Below are positions 27,792-34,620 of a stretch of DNA of 34,620 bases, one piece after another. The position numbers and the translations under genes were made by a program. The notes beneath the pieces were generated by a model. The model had not been told where the DNA came from and ran no database searches. It worked only from the letters and a program-made list of their open reading frames with translations. Position 1 is the stretch's first letter. The number at the start of each line of letters is the position of its first letter. The stretch comes from Schoenoplectus triqueter (Eukaryota; Streptophyta; Magnoliopsida; Poales; Cyperaceae), in the NCBI GenBank assembly GCA_964058805.1, contig CAXKVV010000191.1, positions 1 through 34,620 of the forward strand. The letters are read 5' to 3'.

Positions 27792-28144
27792 TTAGTTATC
27801 CACTATAAGAATTCAAAATTATTATATAGGTAATTTTGTCTAAGTTTTCATTGAGAAAGAGGAAGGGTATTATAGTTTTTTTTTTAATAAAATTTAATAT
27901 TAATTTAGTGAAGATAATTGATACTTTGGATAAATAATTAATAAAATCAGTTTTCAATGGATAAATATTCAAATTTAGAGAATAGAGAGAAAAATTTTCA
28001 ATTAGCAACTTTTATATGGATACATATCCAATTTTCTCTATAATTTATTGTGGTTAGTCCGACTATATAATTGTATTGATGGAAGTGATTGGGTCCCGTT
28101 AGGCTGGCTTCTTATATTATAGGAGCAATTATTAGGCATCTACA
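27792..28144. other. Non-coding AT-rich DNA
   Basis: No gene is seen. The frame on the minus strand at 27796-28008 is low-complexity. Immediately beyond lies the left terminus of the large TIR element. Confidence 0.5.
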
Positions 28145-29654
28145 GGGAGTGTTTGGCACCCAATGAAATAGCAAAAAGTTAGAATAGAATAGCTATTCCG
28201 ACGAATTAATTTGCCAAACAAATTTTAGACTAAGTAGAAGAGTGTGGAATAGTGCTAATCCGGTATACCAACTTATAGGTGGAATATCAGATTAGTTCTC
28301 GTCGGAATAGCGATTATTGTTTGATTATATTATATTATATTATTATATTATGATTATGATTAAGATTTAGTATTACTATATTATTATATTATATTTATGA
28401 TTATAATTTATTATTATTATAATTTATTATTATTATTATAATTATATTATTATTATTAAATTATTATTATCATTATTGTTATTATATTATCGTTACCATT
28501 AGTATTATTATATTATTTATGATTATTATAAATATAATTTTAATATTATATTATTATATTATGAATATAAATATAAATATTTTATTATTATATTATTATG
28601 ATCAAGATTATTTATTATTATATTATTATATTATGATAATTATTATTATGATTATGATTATTATTTATTATTTTATTATGTTGTATTATATTATTATATG
28701 TTGATTATAGTGATGATTAATTTATTATTATATTATTATAATTATAATTATTTATGATTATTTTTATTTTTATGATTATGATTATATTTTTATTATTATA
28801 TTATTATGATTATGATTATGGTTATAGTATTATGATTATGACTATAATTATTAGTATCATGATTATGATTATGATTATTATATTATAATTATATTATTAA
28901 AATTATGAATACTTATTATTATTATATTATTATAATTATGATTGTAATTATAATTTATTATTATTATATTATTATAATATGATTATGTTTATATTTTTAT
29001 TATATTATTATTATTATAATATTATTATTTATTATGATTATTTTTTATTACTTTATTATTATTTTATTATGTTGTATTATATTATTATATGTTGATTATA
29101 GTTATGATTAATTTATTATTATAATTATAATTATTTATAATTATTTTTATGATTATGATTATATTTTTATTATTATATTATTATGATTATGATTATGGTT
29201 ATATTATTATGATTATGACTATAATTATTATTATCATGATTATGATTATGATTATTATATTAGTAAATTATGATTACTTATTATTATATTATTATAATTA
29301 TGATTGTAATTATAATTTTTTATTATTATATTACTATATTATGACTATGTTTATATTTTTATTATATTATATTATAATATTATTATTTATTATGATTATT
29401 TTTTATTACTTTATTATTATTATTATCTTACTATTATGATTATTATTTTACTATTATTATTATCATCATCATTATTAGTATCATAATTATTCATATTTTA
29501 ACTATTCTGAGTAACAACTGCCAAATGATATTTTCGCTCTTCCGAATAGTCAAGAATACCACTCTTCTACCACTCTTTCAAAAATATATTATTATATCAC
29601 TCTTCCAAAATTACCACTCTTCCAAATCTATTCCTTGATTTGCCAAACGGACCC
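28145..29654. mobile_element. Large TIR element with an expanded simple-repeat core (1,510 bp)
   Basis: GGGAGTGTTTGGCACCC at the left and the complement of the right end (GGGTCCGTTTGGCAAATC) share GGG...GTTTGGCA, a terminus resembling PIF/Harbinger (Tourist-like) or similar MITEs. Next to both ends lies AGAGTG/GGAATAG-type sequence. The interior from about 28320 to 29480 is almost only ATT, ATG and ATA triplets. I could not define a target duplication. All frames inside are low-complexity and not genes. Confidence 0.55.
28322..29480. repeat. Long compound (ATT/ATG/ATA)n tract with an internal ~360-390-bp duplication
   Basis: About 1.15 kb consists of A/T triplets with regular GATTATGATTATG interruptions. 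A landmark series (ATGTTGTATTATATT, then TGATTATGGTTATA, then TTTTATTACTTTATT) appears at 28680, 28815 and 29043 and again at 29071, 29192 and 29401. This shows duplication of a unit of roughly 360-390 bp beyond the simple repeats themselves. Confidence 0.85.
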
Positions 29655-30772
29655 TATTGTCTGCCTTTTGTGCTGTCTACTCGCCTATTGTTGGCCTATT
29701 ATGGGGGCATTGGGATGCTAATTTCCAAGCTAACCATAACGACTCATCACAATATATATGTATATGGAGTTGTCTGTTGGATGTTACTTAATTTTTCTTT
29801 CATAACATTACATACATTTTGTGATGCTTCCGAAAGTATATTATTTTCGCAATTACAACATGTTATTTTAATTCAACTTTCCAGATCAAGTATGGACGAA
29901 ATGTTTCCTTACATAAGCCCATCAAGCATGGGATACCTACGAGTTCATTAGCAAATTAGTGAAGTTGAGTGCTAATTAAAAAAATCTGACATGAAAATGT
30001 CTAAGTTTATATTTCAAGTTTTTAATTTGATCACCAAATAATACCCAAGATTTCGACTTTAATTTGACTTTGTTAAATGATCATTGACATCACATCCATG
30101 TGAGGAAATTCGCATGTCAGACAGCTTTTAAAAAAAAAAAATTAGTCCACAAGATAACAATTTGTTGATTATTTATGTGATATTAAATTAATTACTATGC
30201 CTCTACTCAGAAATAAAACAAAACAAATTTAATTATATTCTTTTATTGCGGCCCATGAATTGCTTTCCCAGCAATAATTAGTTCTGATTTCATAATGAAA
30301 CAAACAAATTTGAAACTCATACTGTAATCAACGTTATTTATTTTTTTTTGAAAAATCCAATTCCAATTGTAAGAACACGTTCTAAGATCAGAAAGCTATA
30401 ATTCAAAGCATAATTTATCTTTTTATGTATTTGATTTTTTGCAAAAAGATGTCTTACTTAAATATTTTAAAATTTCAAAAGTTTCTAGCATCAAAAAAAG
30501 GAAAAATGTACAATTTGGAATTTATCCATTCAAGCACAAATACTGCATCATGGCCATGTAAACCTTTCATAACAAAGCATCTTAGTTTTTCTTAAAATAA
30601 AACCACGAAGAACTTGCAGTTTGCAATCAGAAGAGATGCTAAGATTATTGTATACGGAGAAGCAGAAGTAAATGTTGACAATGTAGTCCCCATGATCTAT
30701 TTAATTAATAATGTCTTGAAATTCACAATAAGTTCTATAACAATCGTGGAGCCTTCTTAACGGTTCAATTAT
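29655..30772. other. Non-coding DNA between repeats
   Basis: The forward frame 29640-29951 has no family resemblance and overlaps the element end, so I do not call it. The remainder is AT-rich without structure I can define. Confidence 0.45.
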
Positions 30773-30858
30773 ATTATATCTAATCTTAATTAATACAGTC
30801 AACTATAAGATATCTATTATATCTAATCTTAATTAATACAGTCAACTATAAGATATCT
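30773..30858. repeat. Exact 43-bp tandem duplication
   Basis: The unit ATTATATCTAATCTTAATTA... occurs at 30773-30815 and 30816-30858 with no differences. Exact identity in otherwise diverged DNA points to a recent slippage or duplication. Confidence 0.92.
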
Positions 30859-31018
30859 ATATATAGTAATTTTGAATTCTTGTAGTGGACAAGTAATATA
30901 TATATATGCCACATGGTTTCTACCTATTTTGATGTCCGTTAACTCCGAATGGATATAACTGTCTTCACCTAGCTACTATGCTTGGCTACCAGGGTTACTT
31001 GAGCAAAATTATCTACAT

Positions 31019-31274
31019 TGTTATAAAATTAATGATAGATGTTTCACCTCCTCCACCTCCTCCCATAATGATAGAAATTTTTCATTCTCTTCACATTTTC
31101 CTTAATTTTAGATTTAATTTTGTATTAATTTTCTCTTTTATTACATGATGTTTTTCTAGCCTATAAATAGAGGCTTGTATTTTAATGATGGTGATATAGA
31201 TCTCTAAATAAGATAATATAAAAATAAGATTTTAGTCTCTCATAACTTTTGTCTTCTATCTTTATTTTATAACA
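31019..31274 (+). repeat. 5' LTR of a second-family copia element (256 bp)
   Basis: It starts TGTTATAAAATTAATG and ends TTTTATAACA. The 7-bp termini TGTTATA/TATAACA are exact inverted repeats with TG..CA ends. It has a strong TATA box. ATTATCAGCACGAC, the usual primer-binding region of this copia group, follows at once, and the gag remnant lies 600 nt further on. No matching 3' LTR is visible in the window. Confidence 0.78.
31160..31173 (+). promoter_or_regulatory. TATA box of the copia LTR (CCTATAAATAGAGG)
   Basis: CCTATAAATAGAGG is an excellent plant TATA box in the expected part of the LTR, about 110 nt before its end. Transcription would start roughly 30 nt downstream and run to the right, into the broken gag. 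Confidence 0.75.
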
Positions 31275-31529
31275 CATTATCAGCACGACTTCGCTCTAAT
31301 CGAGTTGTGACGGAAGTTTATTTTATAGTATAAGCACGAGATCGACATAATCAGATTATCGTAAGATTGTCTCTAAAAAGAGGTACACTTTATATTATAT
31401 TTTATCATTTTACCATTAATTATAATATTTATTTTCTTTATGAAATTGTTCTTATATTGGATGAAACTAATATTTTCATTCCCCGAAGAGAATGATAAAA
31501 TAAGTAAATACCAGAAATATTTTTTTATT

Positions 31530-31790
31530 TATTCAATAACCAGAAGTTATTGATACTTTTAATGGCCAGAAGTCATTGTATTTGATAATTAAAAGTTTTA
31601 TCAAAATGAGTTACAATTGATAATCCGAAGTTATCGATATACTTAATAATCGGAAGTTATCGATATACTTAATAACCGAAAGTTATTATTTTATTCAACT
31701 AAAATGATAATCAAAAGTTATCAATTAGATAAATAAATAAATAAATATAATGTCTCTAATTTTTTTTCTTAATAACCTGAAGTTATTAAT
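31530..31790 (+). repeat. Leader array of ~23-bp hairpin-forming units (AATAACCNGAAGTTATT)
   Basis: Variants of AATAACCAGAAGTTATTGAT recur near 31534, 31563, 31620, 31644, 31668, 31705 and 31772. Each unit is itself an inverted repeat (ATAAC..GTTAT). They lie in the leader between LTR and gag and may form a row of small hairpins in the RNA. Confidence 0.75.
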
Positions 31791-31872
31791 ATTTTTTTTC
31801 TTTAGTAATTTTCATAAATGGATGTTCGATTAAATTTATTAATATTAGTAGTATTTTTATTTTGTAGTCCTT

Positions 31873-32213
31873 ATGACAAATCTTACTAAACTTGAATTTA
31901 TTGCCCTTGATATATCGGACAAGAACTATCTCCCATGGACTCTCGATGCTGAGATTCATCTTACCGCAAATAATCTTGGAGATACAATAAAAGATGAAAA
32001 TAAGGCCTCCCCGCAGGAAAAAAGCCAAAGCAATGATATTCCTCTGTCATCATCTCCATGAGGATTTAAAAACTGAATATTTAACAGTGAAAGATCCGTT
32101 ATAATTGTGGAAAAATTTAAAAGAAAAGATATGACCATAAATAATAAGTGCTCCTCCCAAAAGCTCGTTATGAATGGATTCATTTAAGGTTGCAAGATTT
32201 TAAATCTGTGGGT
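31873..32213 (+). pseudogene. Copia gag remnant (UBN2 type)
   Basis: The ATG at 31873 opens MTNLTKLEFIALDISDKNYL and the gag signature PWTLDAEIHL. A shift near 32010 breaks the first frame. The continuation (HHLHEDLKTEYLTVKDPL, KARYEWIHLRLQDFKSV) lies in other frames with stops. The text ends abruptly at about 32213, where GC-rich DNA of different character begins. It is inactive, and protease and pol are absent. Confidence 0.85.
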
Positions 32214-32440
32214 GTGTGCGACCCTTTTTCGCGCGCCGCCGCACCGCCGCTGGGCGATGGGTTCGCGGAAGAAGGACACGGAGATCCCTCCCGAGCGTGC
32301 ATCTGCTGGGTGCCGGCCGATTCTGCCGTTTAGAGATATTTGGATGCACATTCAGGGGGTTTTTTAGTGATTGTGAGTTCTTGTAGATTCCGGTGGGCGC
32401 AAGCCCCCACCGTTAATTACCCTGGGCTACTAACCTCGAG
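32214..32440. other. GC-rich segment interrupting the copia gag
   Basis: The base composition changes sharply to G/C (e.g. CGCGCGCCGCCGCACCGCCG near 32230). A 36-codon frame starting MGSRKKDTEIPPERASAG (ATG 32258) ends at a TAG in GGGGGTTTTTTAG. A small GC hairpin, CGGTGGGC-GCAA-GCCCCCACCG, lies near 32391-32412. I do not recognise the source. It may be a piece of a different transposon or of a host gene. Confidence 0.45.
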
Positions 32441-32523
32441 CCACCTCTGGATCTTTGAAAGAGAGAAGCAAATAGTATAGTTAAAAGATGGTCAAGTGGT
32501 CGTCTAAGTTCATAAAAAGAGGT

Positions 32524-33115
32524 CCATGGAAGACGAACCTACAAACAGATCAGTTCAGTCTTTATTTAACCCTATGGAAGACGAACCTACAAACAGATCG
32601 GTTCAATCTATGGAAGACAAACCTACAAACAGATCGGTTTTGTCCTATGGAAGACGAACCTACAAACAGATCGGTTCAGCCTATGCCACCTCGAGATGTA
32701 ACCTTACTACAGACCAGGTTAGTCTCTTCAGAGGGGCTTGAGGTGAGTCTACATACAGAACGACTCGACCTCCATTGATCTAGAAGATGAACCTACTACA
32801 GAACGATTCAATCTTAACTAGTCAACAACCAATCACACAAAATACAACTCGAAGCGCTGAGCCGGTTGATCTTGAGGTTGGTGAATCAGGAGAAGGGTGG
32901 ATATGGCCCACGTGTTTCTTCTCACCGATCTTCTAGATCATGAATTCGAAGCACTAAGCCGATTCATAAACCTAGGAAACACAGTTACACACAATGTTAA
33001 ACCTGAAACGCTGAGCCAGTTCAACATCGAGGTATGTGTTAGTGAAGGAACCTACCTACAGAACGGTTCACATTCACTGTTTTGTGGATGAATCTACTAC
33101 AGAACGATTCAATCT
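32524..33115 (+). repeat. Tandem array of ~36-48-bp GGAAGACGAACCTACAAACAG units, degenerating rightwards
   Basis: Four good copies begin at 32526, 32574, 32610 and 32647. Weaker relatives (..CTAC.TACAGAACG(G/A)TTCAATCT) follow near 32739, 32790, 33049 and 33088. In one frame the good copies read MEDEPTNRSVQS repeatedly, but the frame is short and breaks, so I treat it as a minisatellite. Confidence 0.75.
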
Positions 33116-33185
33116 CATAGTCTCGGGAAATGAGCCAGGAGACAAACTCATCGACGGGTGAGTTCAGTCTTGCTAGCTCAAATGG

Positions 33186-33800
33186 TCATGAATTACTTGT
33201 TCATGACACCGAGTCATTAAGATGTCACTTCTCTCGGACATCGTAATGTTCTTCTTCTTCAAAGTCGACATATCTCTCCATGCTGATGTCGTAGCTTTGG
33301 TCATTCTTCAGTGAGCGTCAAGATGTTCTTGTCTTGACTAATCATTCTACGTGTTGCATTACTTGTGCAAAATTACTATGTTGCCCTACACCCCTTGTGT
33401 GAGCGTATTCAGTCATGAGTTACTTGCTCATGGCAGTGAGTCATTAAGATGTCACCTCTCTAGGACATCGTAATGTTCTTCTTCCTCAGGGTAGACATGT
33501 ATCTCCATGTTGATGTCGCAGCTCTGGTTATTCTTCATCAAACGTCAAGATGTTCCTGTCTCGACGTATCTCTTCATGTTGCTATCGAAGCCTTAATCAT
33601 CCTATGTTGAGATGTTCCTGTCTCGACGTATCTTATTATTCTTCATCAAGTGTCAAGATGTTCTTGTCTCAACATATCTTCTCATGTTGCTATCGAAGCC
33701 TTAATCATTCCACGTCAGGATGTTCTCGCCCTGACTAATCGTTCTAAGGATTATATCATGTGTGTAAATATTCTCATGTGGCTCTACACTCCTTGTGTGA
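33186..33800 (+). repeat. Long-period tandem repeat (~227 bp) with shorter internal units
   Basis: GAGTCATTAAGATGTCAC occurs at 33211 and 33438 (period 227), each followed by TCGTAATGTTCTTCTTC. A shorter motif, GTCAAGATGTTC(T/C)TGTCT, is repeated at about 33308, 33545, 33609 and 33652, and CT(A/C)TACAC(C/T)CCTTGTGTGAGC at about 33387 and 33785. The forward frames in the area follow the repeats and are not genes. Confidence 0.7.
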
Positions 33801-33876
33801 GCATATTTATTCATTTCCAAAATGTACAAAGCCCATTACATAATATCTTTCATTATTATTTCTATTATAAAGATGC

Positions 33877-33879
<3 letters not shown>

Positions 33880-33922
<43 letters not shown>
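33880..33922. repeat. (TTA)n microsatellite
   Basis: About 13 perfect TTA/ATT triplets in a row, between AT-rich flanks. Confidence 0.9.
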
Positions 33923-33924
<2 letters not shown>

Positions 33925-33929
33925 TTTTT

Positions 33930-34300
33930 ATTTCTTAAACTCTATTAATCTATGTAGAAAAATTACTTACAAAATAATAGGAAAAAGGGGTTAGCTAATA
34001 ACTAGAATTTTATTTATATTTTTGGGACTTTTATAATAGCTAAAATAGTAGAATTTTATTTTTATTATTTCTAAACTCTATTTATTTTGTAGAAAATCAC
34101 TTACAAAAATAATAGAAAATAAAATGGCTATGATTTTTATTTGTATTTTTAAAATAGCCAAAGTAATAGAATTTTATTATTATATTCTATTATGTTGAAA
34201 CACTATTCATTATGTAGGAATTATTTACAAAATCAAAAGATGGTTAGCTATATTATTTTTTATTATCATTATTATTTTTTTTATTTTTTATTTTTAAAAT
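33930..34300. repeat. AT-rich ~120-136-bp tandem repeat, about three units
   Basis: Landmarks AAACTCTATTAATCTATGTAG (33937), AAACTCTATTTATTTTGTAG (34073) and AAACACTATTCATTATGTAG (about 34197) are each followed by (A)TTACTTACAAAAT and by a GGCTA/TAGCTA plus TAGAATTTTATT portion. The units are 136 and about 124 bp apart and diverged. Confidence 0.7.
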
Positions 34301-34620
34301 CTATAATAGCTAAAAAGAAATCATTATTAATATTCTATCCTATTTATTATACTATTCATTATATATTTTTTTATTATTTCTATTTATTATCCATAGAAAA
34401 ATATAAGATTTTTTTTTATTATTACTATTAGTTGAAAAATAGCCATGAGAGATGAAATTCATTATATTTTTATTACAACTATTATTTTTATTATATTTTA
34501 TCCATCAAAATATTTTTATTGTATATTTGTTTAGAAATAACAAAAGAAATGCAATATTATAAACTATATTATCATTCTTTATTATAGAAGAAAATGTATT
34601 TTACTATTTATTACCATGGT
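34301..34620. other. Low-complexity AT-rich DNA at the window edge
   Basis: Nearly pure A/T with TTATT runs and no gene. The frame at 34192-34431 is tyrosine/phenylalanine-rich low-complexity translation only. Confidence 0.6.

Noticed and set aside
28519..29439. Open frames rich in Ile/Tyr/Met inside the triplet-repeat tract
   Set aside because: They are translations of ATT/ATG/TAT repeats without any domain.
32214..32440. Group II intron or organellar insertion (GTGTGCGACC start, GC hairpin)
   Set aside because: No domain V-like hairpin or conserved 3' end is visible. The start motif alone is not enough.
1..34620. CRISPR arrays, operons, ribosome binding sites, tRNA or rRNA genes
   Set aside because: The DNA is plant nuclear; the tandem arrays have no constant-repeat/unique-spacer pattern, and no tRNA or rRNA sequence was recognised on reading both strands.

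Overview
The window is nuclear DNA of a flowering plant, most likely a eudicot. It is AT-rich, its genes have GT-AG introns, the two host genes belong to plant protein families, and it carries Ty1-copia and CACTA transposons and many foldback elements. I cannot name the species from the sequence.

Layout. 1-2844 (+) is the 3' part of a TRAPPC11-like vesicle-tethering gene, about 734 C-terminal residues in two exons; its 5' part lies off the left edge. 2845-5762 is a non-coding gap holding weak repeats. 5763-25585 (-) is best read as ONE gene. It encodes an ankyrin-repeat membrane protein of the ACD6/ITN1 (ANK + PGG) type with three coding exons: 24895-25585, 6479-7014 and 5763-6356. Joining exons 1 and 2 across a 17,880-nt intron completes an ankyrin repeat in frame at consensus splice sites, giving a 606-residue protein of normal family size. 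The two host genes are convergent.

The giant intron is full of transposons, apparently inserted in layers. From low to high coordinate they are: a 393-bp foldback element beside exon 2; a small TIR element; a 21-bp minisatellite; an old, inactivated Ty1-copia element (about 9.2-14.2 kb) split by a 2.67-kb solo-LTR-like insert; a second foldback element with a 10-bp target duplication; and a decayed CACTA element (15967-23963, TTG duplication). The CACTA element is itself interrupted by a young, apparently intact Ty1-copia retrotransposon (18447-23699). That element has two 291-bp LTRs in which I see no difference, a GATAT duplication and a 1445-codon polyprotein. All recognisable transposon coding sequence in the intron is antisense to the host gene.

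Right of the ankyrin gene (25.6-34.6 kb) I find no host gene. This part holds a degenerate repeat array, a foldback element inside an (AT)n tract, a 1.5-kb TIR-bounded block swollen with ATT/ATG-type simple repeats, a 5' LTR plus broken gag of another copia element interrupted by a GC-rich segment, and several tandem arrays.

The most interesting point is the ankyrin gene. It still has an open reading frame and intact splice signals although 18 kb of layered transposons separates its exons. Premature termination or intron retention would give ankyrin-only products lacking the membrane domain.
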